NCBI GenBank assembly: GCA_035516795.1
Contig: DATIZX010000037.1
Coordinates: 10,413-74,412, forward strand
DNA from: DATJBF01 sp035516795
GTDB lineage: Bacteria; Verrucomicrobiota; Verrucomicrobiia; Palsa-1439
Direction of reading: 5' to 3'
DNA length: 64,000 nucleotides
Shown here: in pieces, positions 36,482 to 45,123 of the stretch
Layout of the letters: every line of letters starts with the position of its first letter
How positions within the stretch are numbered: the stretch's first letter is position 1
Translations under genes and position numbers: made by a program
The notes under the pieces: model-generated
Seen by the model: only the letters and a program-made list of their open reading frames with translations
The model's database searches: none
What the model was told of the DNA's origin: nothing

Positions 36482-36979
36482 TTAGTGAGAATTGCCGGGC
36501 TCGGGAACGTTCACGACAGAATTGGATCCGCCGTAGCCGTCGTCCGTTTGATCCGGGTTGTCCGGATCCGGCGTCCATTTGTCGTCCACGATAAACTTGT
36601 ATTGATAACGACCCGGCTTCAAAGCGACGGATGCCATCCACACGCCATCGGTCTGTTTGGTCATCGGCAGGGCCGTCTCGCTCCAGTCGTTGAATTCGCC
36701 GGCCAGGTACGCCTTGCTCGCATCGGGCGCCTTGATCTTGAACTCGACGACCCGATTCTGTTCCGACGTGGCGGCGGGTTCGGACGGCGATACGGCGACC
36801 GGCGGCGTGTACACCGAAGCCGCGGGCGGTGGCGGAGCCGCCTGTGGCGTCTCTGGGGGCGCTGCCGGGGCAACGTTGGTTGACGACTTGCGAGCCTGGC
36901 TTGGCGACGATGAGGCACAGCCGGTAATAAGAGCCAGACCTAATGACAGAATCCCAAAGGCAAGGAATAAACGTTTCAT
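36482..36979 (-). CDS. lipoprotein with AMPK-type glycogen-binding (CBM48-like) domain
   Basis: This 165-aa protein has a lipobox (LITGC, Cys at 21), then a Pro/Ala-rich linker (35-65). Its C-terminal domain has the AMPK1/CBM48 signature: VVEFKIKAPDASKAYLAGEF, NDWSETALPM, and GRYQYKFIVDDKWTPDPDNP. Such domains bind alpha-glucans. As a lipoprotein it would sit in a membrane facing the periplasm or cell surface. The partner or ligand is unknown. It is convergent with the DUF4142 gene. Confidence 0.9.
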   Translation of the reverse strand: MKRLFLAFGILSLGLALITGCASSSPSQARKSSTNVAPAAPPETPQAAPPPPAASVYTPPVAVSPSEPAATSEQNRVVEFKIKAPDASKAYLAGEFNDWSETALPMTKQTDGVWMASVALKPGRYQYKFIVDDKWTPDPDNPDQTDDGYGGSNSVVNVPEPGNSH

Positions 36980-37257
36980 TTCAGTGGCCTCCCTTGTTGA
37001 AAGTGCTCCCCAGTATACGAACTCGGCGTGGGAAAGACAAACGAGATTTGACCATACGAAAGCGGCGCACTCCTGTGAATGCGCCGCCCTCAGATTTGCA
37101 GTCCTGTGTCTCGAGAGCCGCGGGGTTAACGGTTTTCGGGCTCGACCACTGGAACCCCAGTTCCTCTAACCCACCCGCCACAACCTCAAGACAAAGTAAC
37201 TGTATCCTCAGACAAGGGAAACGGAACATCGTTCAAACTTTCGTCGCCTGAATCGAA
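36980..37257. other. non-coding interval with a hairpin (37062-37087)
   Basis: No gene is convincing here. GCGGCGCA (37062-37069) pairs with TGCGCCGC (37080-37087) around a 10-nt loop, a strong 8-bp stem without a T run. It may be a dispersed palindrome rather than a terminator. Confidence 0.5.
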
Positions 37258-37464
37258 TTACCTTCGGCGTTTGGGGCGCAAATATAGCCTCGTCCATTTG
37301 CCGTCTCCGGTCGCGGCAAAGCAGTTCCAAGAGTCGCCCCCCAGACAAATTTGAATGGGATGGCGAACTGTGTGCTGGAAAGTTTTCTGCACCGTCTCGA
37401 CCCAACGCAGTTGGGGCGGGCGGCCAAGTGGTTGGCTGAACCGAATTGACAGGTACGGAATCAC
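37258..37464 (-). CDS. possible small protein, unknown
   Basis: This 68-codon frame starts at GTG 37464 in a GTGA overlap with the stop of the 99-aa membrane protein gene, which is the main reason to list it. The sequence (for example ICLGGDSWNCFAATGDGK) is basic at the end and shows no signal peptide or known motif. It could be a chance frame or the remains of a longer gene. Confidence 0.35.
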   Translation of the reverse strand: MIPYLSIRFSQPLGRPPQLRWVETVQKTFQHTVRHPIQICLGGDSWNCFAATGDGKWTRLYLRPKRRR

Positions 37465-37760
37465 AAAACGCGCGGAAGCACGATGAACAAAACTGGCGCA
37501 CCGAAGAATACACTGAGAGCGGAAGCAAATCCGAAAATCGAAATGAAATCCCCACGCATGACCGCAACAACCGTGAGCGCCACGGTGAGGACACTACAGA
37601 AAAGCTGAACGGACCACCAAACCCTGCCCACAACCAAAAATGGGTCAAAGTTCAACGGTTGCGGCGACAAGACCGCGGCGACCGCCGGCATCCAGAGCAT
37701 ACTGGCTGCGAGAGTCGCAACTGCCAGTACCAACAACCGAAATGGATCGGTCCGTTTCAC
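37461..37760 (-). CDS. small membrane protein, unknown
   Basis: The 99-aa protein has three hydrophobic helices (LLVLAVATLAASMLWMPAVAA, WWSVQLFCSVLTVALTVVAVM and IFGFASALSVFFGAPVLFIVL) and short loops, so it is an integral membrane protein. Start is GTG 37760. No family is recognised. It shares a 4-nt overlap with the small frame downstream. Confidence 0.6.
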   Translation of the reverse strand: MKRTDPFRLLVLAVATLAASMLWMPAVAAVLSPQPLNFDPFLVVGRVWWSVQLFCSVLTVALTVVAVMRGDFISIFGFASALSVFFGAPVLFIVLPRVL

Positions 37761-37849
37761 CAGTGCATCACCTATCGTTCAAATCCACTAACCGGAAAGC
37801 GGACGGCGGCGGGCTCTCGCTTGCCATCTGAACCGCCAAATCTCGTCGC

Positions 37850-38341
37850 TCAATCCAAAACTCGAGAGGACGCGGTGCCTGGCTCCGGCGCGGTGTCAGG
37901 CGACGGCGCAACCCTCCGTGGAACAGCGATGATGACTTCATAATATGCTGACCCGTTCGGCGAATCGCAAAGGTAGAGGTCAAATCCATTTGCCGTGTGT
38001 TCGAGTGCGATAACGTCACGCCCTTGTCGTTTGACAATCCAAGCTCTGGACAAATCCAAGTGGCGGCTCAAATTAGGCCAGCTCAGCGGCGTGTGGTCAA
38101 GATCAGTCCAGGGTTCGCCGTTAAATGTCACATTCGTCGGGCGGGACCAGAATTTGTGCTCATAACACACACTGTGAGGTGTGAAAACAAACCGCTCACT
38201 GCCATCGACGGTGGCGGAAATACGAATTAACGTGACATACGCAGATGAATCGTCGGTTGTGCGGATGGCGTCTTTATAGATGGTGCAGCCACTCATCGCG
38301 AAACAAATCACTGCGAGCGACGCGAAAACTAACGTTTTCAT
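37850..38341 (-). CDS. hypothetical lipoprotein
   Basis: The 163-aa protein has a type II signal peptide with lipobox MSGC (Cys at 19). The mature part is strand-rich with several aromatic residues (HSVCYEHKFWSRPTNVTF, WTDLDHTPLSWPNL) and ends in a Pro-rich tail. No known domain is seen. ATG 38341 is the start. It lies 89 nt upstream of the small membrane protein gene on the same strand. Confidence 0.72.
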   Translation of the reverse strand: MKTLVFASLAVICFAMSGCTIYKDAIRTTDDSSAYVTLIRISATVDGSERFVFTPHSVCYEHKFWSRPTNVTFNGEPWTDLDHTPLSWPNLSRHLDLSRAWIVKRQGRDVIALEHTANGFDLYLCDSPNGSAYYEVIIAVPRRVAPSPDTAPEPGTASSRVLD

Positions 38342-38434
38342 AGTGGTAAAGACCTGTTGCCCAACGTTACGGATGGGCCGCTCGAAATCCGCCCCGCGGG
38401 TTTCGAGTAGGCTCCATCCGCTGGTTGGCAGATT

Positions 38435-38836
38435 TCATTTGCTTGTCCGTTTTGCCAGGAGAATCACATCCGGGGAGGACCATCCCATCTTGCGATAGAA
38501 AGGTTCTGCCGTTTTCCAAACGTCAGATATCACAACCGGACAGCCTTGAGATCGGAGCTCCTTCTCAACTGGTTTGAGGAGTTCCGATCCGATGTTTTTT
38601 CCTCTGGCTTCTTTGCTCACGATCAGTTCGTTGAGATATCCTCGAAATCCAAGATTGTGCGCACAGACAAATCCCAGGATCTTCCCTTGCTCTTCCCAAA
38701 CCAGCGCTAGGCCATCGGCGATCTTGATGGCTGTGCGGAGAGCATCTTCCGGCCATCTGTCATTCCAGAATCCCGGCTCTGACCGCATGAGTTGTTCGAT
38801 CTTCGGGATGTCTGAGTCTTCAGCTATGCGAATCAT
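38435..38836 (-). CDS. GNAT-family acetyltransferase
   Basis: This 133-aa protein matches a compact GNAT fold: MIRIAEDSDIPKIEQLM at the N-terminus, ALVWEEQGKILGFVCAH, NELIVSKEARGKNIGSELL (acetyl-CoA motif, RGKNIG) and AEPFYRKMGW at the C-terminus. The substrate is unknown. ATG 38836 is clear. It is unrelated in sequence to the GNAT at 25922. Confidence 0.9.
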   Translation of the reverse strand: MIRIAEDSDIPKIEQLMRSEPGFWNDRWPEDALRTAIKIADGLALVWEEQGKILGFVCAHNLGFRGYLNELIVSKEARGKNIGSELLKPVEKELRSQGCPVVISDVWKTAEPFYRKMGWSSPDVILLAKRTSK

Positions 38837-39200
38837 TGCTTCCCTTCTGCTGCCAACAGTGTTGATATGCGTCCCTGCGTTTACGCATCATGCGCCTCAC
38901 GTTCGCATTATGAGGCACTTACCGCTCCGAGGCAAGTCTCGCCCGGCTTGGATACTGGTGCAGTTTGAAAGTTGTAGCGGCGGTCTGCCGCCTAGAGCCC
39001 TCGGCCTTTCCTAGCATCGAGTGTGACCGCTGACACCTATGATCCCACGCTCGCGGAGCGCCGCTATGGCCAGATTGTATCACTACCCTGCTCGGCACAT
39101 TACGATCACCAAGGTTAGCGGGATGAGTACGGTGGCGGGGCGTCTTTTTCAATCCTGACGCGGAAATGATTGATCCGATGCCGACTCCGACAGCGCAGCC
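38837..39200. other. non-coding interval with hairpins
   Basis: No gene is seen. It holds one hairpin repeat (38973-38992). It may contain promoter elements for the acetyltransferase near 38840-38900. Confidence 0.5.
38973..38992. repeat. TGTAG-hairpin repeat
   Basis: TGTAGC followed by a GGCGG/CCGCC stem with loop TCTG. It shares the TGTAG-plus-hairpin layout of the copies at 59981, 63284 and 63338, but the stem sequence differs. Confidence 0.5.
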
Positions 39201-41093
39201 TTATTTGGCTTCGACCACCTGAAGTTGATAGTTGCAGGAGACGCGCTCGCGGCCACTCGGCGGGTCGTCCGCCATCACGATGAACACCTTGCCGTTCGCA
39301 ACATCGCTGCCGTACAGGTCGCCGGTTTTGACGTAACTCCACAACTCTTTTCCGCTGCGCGCGGAACGACACTGGATGCTGTGGCCGCCCACCATGATTT
39401 GATTGGCGAGCAGACTGGTCTGCTCCAGCCTATCGACCACGAACAATTTGTCGCCCTCGAAGAACAATTTCTGGCCGATATTGCGAACTCCCCAGCGCGT
39501 CTTGCCGGTCTGCGGATCGAGTTTCACCAGCGCGCGGAACGGCGGCAATGGATGGCCCATCCCCCCGCGGAGGATGTCAGCAATGAAATATGTCTTGGCC
39601 TCGCCCTGCTGGATTTCATTCTTCTCGAGAGAAATGGTGACGTAAACCCCAGCATCGGGGCCGATGACCACGTTCCCCGCGTTGAAACCAGTGCGGGTCC
39701 ATTTCTGTTTTCCCGAGTCGGCGTCGAAGGCCACGATTCCTTGTTCGCTGGTTACGACCACCAGCTTGCCGCCACCCGCGATGCCCCGCGAGTTGGCCGG
39801 GAGTTCCGTTTTCCATTTCTGCACCCCATCGTTGCCGAACACGGCGAGATCGTGCTCGGCGCTGATGAGCAACGAGTTACCGAACGACTGCACTTCCGGA
39901 TAGCCGGAGAAGGAGAGCGAACCTTCGCCAACAACCCGTCCATCCGTAGGCGACACAAACTGCACGCGATAGTCCTCCGTCGGTCCGCGTGGCACAGGAA
40001 CCGCCTTGCCCTGCGCCGCTGCCAGCACGGCTCGTGGATCGAACTTGGTGAGCGAACCAGCCGTCAGTTCTTCCTGTTCCTCGGGCTCTGGCTTCTGCGC
40101 CTTGGGCAATTGGGAAATCAACGCGATGCGTTCCCCGACGGATTTCGATTGCATGACGCCCTGATTGGAGTAGGTACAAGTGATCGCACCGTCCGCGAGC
40201 GAAAGATTGACGAAGTGCTGCGCGGAATCGAGAGAACACCAGACGCCGTTGTGATGGACGACCAGATTCTGAATGGATGCGTTGGGGTCGAAAAACTTCC
40301 AGCGTGGCTGGCCGGTCTGTGGATTGAAATCGATGATCTGGCGCGACGAGTGCACCATGATATGATCGCCTTGCACCTCGCCGAGCCGCAGCGCGTCACG
40401 GAAGTCGAAGCTGCCCATCGGAAATTCCGCACCGCCGGCGGCGGGCTTCGGCGGCCTTACCTTCTCTTCAAATTCCGACAATGGGACGGTCCACCGCTTT
40501 TGGCCCGACGACAATTGGACGAGCGCGAGGTTGTCATCGGTGACCACCACAGCCAGGTCTGGCCGGAGAAGTTTGGCGCTGAATGATTCCATCAGTGACG
40601 GACTCGAAACGGCGCTGGTGACCTGTCCCTTGGGCGCAGTAACTTTCTGGTAAATAGAAAAACCGGCGTAACCGAGACCCGCGATCACGGCGAGCATCAC
40701 CAGTCTCTTCACCCAGAGGCCGAATGCTTCCATGGTGCGCTCCATTTTTTCCACGGAGGGACCCATGTCGCGATCGGCTTTCGTATCGACATCTGGCTCA
40801 GTCGCCCGGACGGCCTCACGGCATTCGTCACTGCAATAATAGCCGCGCTCGCGAACGCAATCATTGCACAGCGGCTTGCCGCAGTTCATGCAATTGTGCA
40901 TGGCCACGTGATCGGGATGCACTCCGCAGGCCACGTGAAACTGTTCGGCTGCCGGTTCCTGGGGGGGCATCCCGCCGGCTGCGGCAATCAGATCGGAGGC
41001 TTTGGTGCCGCAACGGGGGCAGCGGGCGCGTTGGGCGACTTGTTCGTTGACGACTTCGAATTGCGCTCCGCAACTGCATTGAATCTCAATCAT
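39201..41093 (-). CDS. membrane protein with zinc fingers and a PQQ-like beta-propeller
   Basis: This 630-aa protein opens with a zinc ribbon (CSCGAQF...CPRCG), then a B-box-like cluster (HPDHVAMHNCMNCGKPLCNDC, YYCSDEC). A membrane helix follows near 130-150. The remainder is a PQQ/pyrrolo-quinoline-type propeller with repeats such as DFNPQTGQPRWKF, AFDADSGKQKWTRT and KLDPQTGKTRWGV. Zinc fingers face the cytoplasm and the propeller the periplasm. No enzyme residues for quinoprotein dehydrogenase are evident, so a scaffold or binding role is likely. ATG 41093 overlaps the rhomboid gene stop as ATGA, so both are one operon. Confidence 0.85.
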   Translation of the reverse strand: MIEIQCSCGAQFEVVNEQVAQRARCPRCGTKASDLIAAAGGMPPQEPAAEQFHVACGVHPDHVAMHNCMNCGKPLCNDCVRERGYYCSDECREAVRATEPDVDTKADRDMGPSVEKMERTMEAFGLWVKRLVMLAVIAGLGYAGFSIYQKVTAPKGQVTSAVSSPSLMESFSAKLLRPDLAVVVTDDNLALVQLSSGQKRWTVPLSEFEEKVRPPKPAAGGAEFPMGSFDFRDALRLGEVQGDHIMVHSSRQIIDFNPQTGQPRWKFFDPNASIQNLVVHHNGVWCSLDSAQHFVNLSLADGAITCTYSNQGVMQSKSVGERIALISQLPKAQKPEPEEQEELTAGSLTKFDPRAVLAAAQGKAVPVPRGPTEDYRVQFVSPTDGRVVGEGSLSFSGYPEVQSFGNSLLISAEHDLAVFGNDGVQKWKTELPANSRGIAGGGKLVVVTSEQGIVAFDADSGKQKWTRTGFNAGNVVIGPDAGVYVTISLEKNEIQQGEAKTYFIADILRGGMGHPLPPFRALVKLDPQTGKTRWGVRNIGQKLFFEGDKLFVVDRLEQTSLLANQIMVGGHSIQCRSARSGKELWSYVKTGDLYGSDVANGKVFIVMADDPPSGRERVSCNYQLQVVEAK

Positions 41094-42184
41094 TGCGGTT
41101 TCCCTTTCCATTTGAATTCACGGCGAAACATCAGATTGGGGTGCGGCGATGGCGCACTCGCGGCAGTTTGTGGTGATGCGGTGTGAGCCGCATTGGCAGC
41201 CACCCCCTTGCGGGTCATGGACGCGATTTCTTGCTCGATCACGTTGGAGTGGTCCTCCCAACCGCGTCCGCGGTAGACCGCCAGCGCATCATACAAGACT
41301 TTCTCAGCCCGCCGCGGCAGGCCCACGCATTCCCAACATAGCGCCCATTTCGTAACGGCCTCGACGCAGTGCGGGTAACGTTCGGCAATGCGCTGGTAGA
41401 GTTCCATCGCCGGGTACCACTTTTGTTTGTAAAACCGATGATCGGCTTCCTTTAGTAAATATTCCTCGCCGCCCTCGCGCCACTGTCGCGTGGCCATCGC
41501 CATCGCGAAACCCAGCAGGAATCCGCCGATGTGTCCCCAGTAGGCCACTTCGGCGCCGCCCGCGCGCAGCGCCTGAACACCGAAAACCAGTTGCAGCCCA
41601 ATCCAAAATCCAATGAAGACCAGCGAACTGATTCGGGTAATTCCCTGCCGCATGATCAGCGGGATGGGAATGAAAGCGCCAAACCACATCCGGATTTTGA
41701 ATCGGGGAAATCGCACCAGATAAAACCCGAGCAATCCCGCGATCGCGCCCGAAGCGCCCACGCACGGCTCGTCGATGCCGGGAAAATTACCGGCCCACGC
41801 GGTGAACCAAAACAGCAACGCCGACGCGAACCCGCTGAGGAAATAAAGTCCCAGGAATTTCCCGGCGCCGAGCACGTCTTCCAGGTCGCTGCCGGCAAAC
41901 CACAGGTAGGCCATATTCCCACCGATGTGCAAAACGGCCACCAAATAAGCGGTCCACTCCGCGCTCGGATCCCGCGGCCATCCCGCGTGCAGGAACAGGC
42001 TGGTGATGAACTGATACCAATGAGGTTGTGCCGCCACGAACCCGAATTGATGGACGATCTTCTCGTAATCGAGGCAATTGACAACGATAGCGACCAGAAG
42101 ATTCAGCGAAATGAGCGATAGCGTTGCGACTGGCAGCCGTGACCGGTCGTGATCGGACCCTGTCGGTATCAGCAGGGCAATCAT
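41090..42184 (-). CDS. rhomboid-family intramembrane serine protease
   Basis: This 364-aa protein has six or seven hydrophobic helices with the catalytic serine S145 in VGASGAIAG, histidine H218 in YWGHIGGF and conserved N90 in HIGGNMAYLWFAG. It should cut membrane-anchored substrates within the bilayer. After the protease core a C-terminal soluble region (~230-364) with TPR-like helices (YQRIAERYPHCVEAVTKWA) follows, a feature seen in several rhomboids of this phylum. It is the first gene of a pair with the zinc-finger propeller protein, which could be its partner or substrate. Confidence 0.92.
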   Translation of the reverse strand: MIALLIPTGSDHDRSRLPVATLSLISLNLLVAIVVNCLDYEKIVHQFGFVAAQPHWYQFITSLFLHAGWPRDPSAEWTAYLVAVLHIGGNMAYLWFAGSDLEDVLGAGKFLGLYFLSGFASALLFWFTAWAGNFPGIDEPCVGASGAIAGLLGFYLVRFPRFKIRMWFGAFIPIPLIMRQGITRISSLVFIGFWIGLQLVFGVQALRAGGAEVAYWGHIGGFLLGFAMAMATRQWREGGEEYLLKEADHRFYKQKWYPAMELYQRIAERYPHCVEAVTKWALCWECVGLPRRAEKVLYDALAVYRGRGWEDHSNVIEQEIASMTRKGVAANAAHTASPQTAASAPSPHPNLMFRREFKWKGKPQ

Positions 42185-42288
42185 CGCGCACCGCCGCGCA
42201 TCCTAGACAGACGCGTCGGAAAAGGCAAACCGGAACTTGTCGGCCGCTGGCACGAAAAAATGTTCCTACGGCTACCCCATGCATTGAT

Positions 42289-42684
42289 TCAAGCGCCTGG
42301 GAACGACCGGTCAATGTAGAACAGGTCAATCTTACCGCGCAGCGACGGCGTGTGTTCATCGCCCGCCAACAGCGCCGCCATCGCCAGCAGGTTGTCGCCG
42401 TAAATCAGCCGGTTGAACCACCCGCGCCCCGTCTTGCTGGTCAACTCGCCTTGCGATGCCGCTTCGTTGACGAGCGGCATTTCCCCGGCAAGTGTCGCGC
42501 CCGGTTTCCCCGCCGCCTTGACGCAGGCGAACTCTTGCCAATTCGAGTCCGGCGCCGGTGTCACCAGTTCCCGCGTCTGCAACCCGACGCGGGTCTTACC
42601 TTCGAGGGATTCGAGAATCTGTTCCGCCTGCCGTTTCCCGATGCGGACAATCTCCGGCAATTTTTCCAGCAACGATTTGTTCAT
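42289..42684 (-). pseudogene. truncated DNA methyltransferase (N-terminal fragment)
   Basis: ATG 42684 begins MNKSLLEKLPEIVRIGKRQA, the start typical of large site-specific adenine methyltransferases of type III-like systems. The fragment contains WFNRLIYGDNLLAMAALLAG, the segment before motif IV. It ends at KIDLFYIDRSFPGA where an intact enzyme would have IDPPF. After ~131 codons the catalytic and SAM-binding parts are missing, so it should be inactive. A deletion or insertion event probably removed the rest. The HEPN-type gene lies 10 nt upstream. Confidence 0.75.
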
Positions 42685-42694
42685 GGCAAAGGTT

Positions 42695-44089
42695 TCAAAC
42701 CTTATCCCGCAACACGGTATTCTTCGGGAAAGTCCAATCCCGGTATGGCCCACTGTAGCCGAGAAGCTTGAGAAAAATTCTGTCAACAAAGTGAAGCATG
42801 AACCCAAACTCGTTCAGCGCAGTGTCCAAACTATTATCTCGCGGCGTTGTGGCCGTGCAGTGGAATCGCCCCTTGTGAACTAGCGTATTGCGGCATTCAA
42901 CGAATCTATCCACATCACTAGACACATCCAGATCGATGTCTCTGCACAATTTTTTCAAAACGTATCGAAAAGACCGGCGATTGAGGCCGAGGATTTTCCC
43001 TTTCGTACAGATTGCCGAACTCAGGCACTTAGGAATACCGTTCTTGGTGAAAACATCATAGAGGCTGGCCTGAATCTCGGAAATTAGGACTTCGAACTTC
43101 TTCTCGTTCACAACGAATTCTTTTTCTTTGTTCTCCGGCAATTCGAGATAGACGGTCTTGAGCATCTCCAGCGTTATCGCCAGTTTGATGCCTCTGCGTT
43201 CAATGTTGTCGTCGCTGGCCTTGGCTTCCAAGTAGGAGACGATAAGTCCCGTGTTAAGCCGGTAGAAATCTCGCTTCTCAACGTAAACACTGTACGACTG
43301 CTGTAGGAAATTCTTCGTCTCCGCTGGCTGATTTGAGTCAATCAAGGCCCATGAATGGTGTGGCTTCGTTCTCCTTGAGTAATGCCGGCGTTCAAAGCAG
43401 CTTCCGCTTCCGTCGTAAAGATCAACGTAAATCCATTGAATCAATGTGCCACGCGCAACGGATAAAAGATGGCAGAGATTATCGACAATCCCTTCAAGGA
43501 GTCCCGCGCTCGCCGTGGCTGTGTCGATTATCACCTCAGAGGTCAAATCAGTAGCGCCCTGAATACGAAAGTATTCAACGATCTTGTCGTAGTTGGGGAG
43601 GCGCACAATCGAGACTTCCGTTCCATCCAAAACCAAGCCGAGACACACTCGCCCCGTCTTGTCGATGTCCTGTGGCAAGAAATCTAGGTTCGTCAGCCCA
43701 AAGCGTACAATTTTCCTTTCTGCGCTGCCGCCGGCCATTTCAACTTTCAGTTCCCAGATATTAAAGGCATGCCAGCATCCCTCGCGATCTGGAAGGAATG
43801 GACACCAAGTGATGCCTCTTCCGTTGTCGCCGCGTTGGGCGGTCAGCCGGTGACCTTCATCGGTCATCCCGTCAAAGGCCGTTCCTACCGGATGGAATTC
43901 AGGAATGTATTCTTCAAATTTGCAAATCAACAAGACATCGCCTGTCGCTAACTGCCCGGCAGTGAACGAGCATTGCGTTTGCCGGCCGTCTTCAAGCGTC
44001 ATCTGGCCTTTGCCCTTGTATTCGGCAATGGCCTTTCCGTAATGCGAAAGTATCCCGGCTTCGATCCCCGCGCTCTGCGTTTCGGCCAT
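42695..44089 (-). CDS. HEPN-type putative defence protein
   Basis: This 464-aa protein starts at ATG 44089 (an in-frame TTG lies at 44125). The N-terminal ~220 residues are strand-rich (GRQTQCSFTAGQL, RKIVRFGLTNLDFLP) and the second half is helical. Near residue 400 the motif VECRNTLVHKG gives R-N-x-x-x-H, the RNase signature of HEPN domains. The overall layout recalls ApeA-like abortive-infection proteins, in which a HEPN nuclease follows an N-terminal sensor region. That link rests on layout and one motif. It sits beside a broken methyltransferase, a typical defence-island setting. Confidence 0.7.
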   Translation of the reverse strand: MAETQSAGIEAGILSHYGKAIAEYKGKGQMTLEDGRQTQCSFTAGQLATGDVLLICKFEEYIPEFHPVGTAFDGMTDEGHRLTAQRGDNGRGITWCPFLPDREGCWHAFNIWELKVEMAGGSAERKIVRFGLTNLDFLPQDIDKTGRVCLGLVLDGTEVSIVRLPNYDKIVEYFRIQGATDLTSEVIIDTATASAGLLEGIVDNLCHLLSVARGTLIQWIYVDLYDGSGSCFERRHYSRRTKPHHSWALIDSNQPAETKNFLQQSYSVYVEKRDFYRLNTGLIVSYLEAKASDDNIERRGIKLAITLEMLKTVYLELPENKEKEFVVNEKKFEVLISEIQASLYDVFTKNGIPKCLSSAICTKGKILGLNRRSFRYVLKKLCRDIDLDVSSDVDRFVECRNTLVHKGRFHCTATTPRDNSLDTALNEFGFMLHFVDRIFLKLLGYSGPYRDWTFPKNTVLRDKV

Positions 44090-44199
44090 CGCCGTGCAGT
44101 ATGGCAAAGCGAGCCAGTAGGGCAAGCCTCCTTAGTGGAAGCTGGGATCTCACAAATCATAAGTCCGGTCGGGGAAACTGACCGACCACGGACGGACAA

Positions 44200-44463
44200 T
44201 CAGCGGGATTTGTACTTGCCACGACGTTCCCGAGCGACAGCGACGCGGGGTGGTGTCTCCACATATTTGAGGCCGTGACGGCAAGCAAACTCTTTGCCCT
44301 GCCGATTCGCCTCCGCCCAAGACTTCTCGTTGCCGACCCGTTTCCCATCGGCATGCATTGCCTGGCGAATCCGATGCAGTTCGCGGATGGCGCAAGGCTC
44401 GTTTTTCGCGGTCGAATCGTCCTTCACTCTCAGCGCTCGCGGCAAGGTCTGGCGTCGGCTCAA
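44200..44463 (-). CDS. possible small basic protein, unknown
   Basis: An 87-codon frame starts at TTG 44463 and is Arg/Lys rich with a plausible helical part (CAIRELHRIRQAMHADGKRV). No known domain is seen. A competing frame (44150-44497) covers the same bases, but its composition is poorer. Confidence 0.35.
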   Translation of the reverse strand: MSRRQTLPRALRVKDDSTAKNEPCAIRELHRIRQAMHADGKRVGNEKSWAEANRQGKEFACRHGLKYVETPPRVAVARERRGKYKSR

Positions 44464-44566
44464 CGGGAGCGAGACCCTTCGACAAGCTCAAGGTCAAAAC
44501 CGGGGGCAGACGGCGGATGCCAGCGAGGGTTTGCGTGACTATAGCTTCTCGTGTAGTCTGTAGCGC

Positions 44567-44806
44567 GTGAGTCCGACAGTATTGTGGTGGAAAGGTTATC
44601 GGTTCTTTTTCTTTTCACGCGAGGAGCGGCGGATGCACGTGGATGTGCATTGCGGGGATGGCGAGGCGAAGTTCTGGCTCGAACCGAAGGTCGGATTGGC
44701 AAAGAATTACGGGCTCACCAAAAAGCAAGTTGGAGAAATTCGCAAGGCAATAGTGGAGCGGAAGGATGAAATTGTCAACGCTTGGCACAAACACTTTGGC
44801 TGTTGA
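44567..44806 (+). CDS. DUF4160-family small protein
   Basis: The 79-aa protein starts at GTG 44567 (MSPTVLWWKGYRFFFFSREE) and has the family core RMHVDVHCGDGEAKFWLEP, with GLTKKQVGEIRKAIVERKDEI at the end. DUF4160 genes are commonly paired with DUF2442 genes and are suspected toxin-antitoxin modules. The next gene overlaps this one by 41 nt, as expected for such a pair. Which partner, if either, is toxic is not known. Confidence 0.88.
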   Translation: MSPTVLWWKGYRFFFFSREERRMHVDVHCGDGEAKFWLEPKVGLAKNYGLTKKQVGEIRKAIVERKDEIVNAWHKHFGC

Positions 44807-45026
44807 GATCACTCATATCAGCGCACACGGCGTGTGGCTAATGGTGAAAGGTCGCGAACATTTCTTGTCCTACGAGGATTTCCCTTGGTTCAAGGAGGCA
44901 AAGCTGCGCGACATCCTCGACGTGAAACTGCTTCACGCAACGCATTTGTATTGGCCAAAGTTGGATGTTGATCTGTCACTGAAGTCCGTCCAAGACCCCG
45001 GCGCGTATCCCCTGATCGCGAAGTAG
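44766..45026 (+). CDS. DUF2442-family small protein
   Basis: The 86-aa protein contains HGVWLMVKGREHFLSYEDFP and FKEAKLRDILDVKLL, the core of DUF2442, followed by LYWPKLDVDLSLKSVQDP. The family is usually encoded next to DUF4160, as here. It overlaps the DUF4160 gene by 41 nt and is probably co-translated. The function is unproven; it may act as an antitoxin-like regulator. Confidence 0.88.
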   Translation: MKLSTLGTNTLAVEITHISAHGVWLMVKGREHFLSYEDFPWFKEAKLRDILDVKLLHATHLYWPKLDVDLSLKSVQDPGAYPLIAK

Positions 45027-45123
45027 CAGTCTGCTGGTGCTGAAACAGACGCCTCCGAGATGATTCACGCTCCAAGTTCTGCACTTGCCCGATAGTCTAG
45101 CGCGCTATAAACTATCGTGCATT

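Noticed and set aside
37062..37087. Rho-independent terminator
   Set aside because: The stem is strong but no T run follows on either strand.
39225..40586. 453-codon antisense frame
   Set aside because: Opposite the PQQ-propeller gene, whose repeats and zinc fingers are clear.
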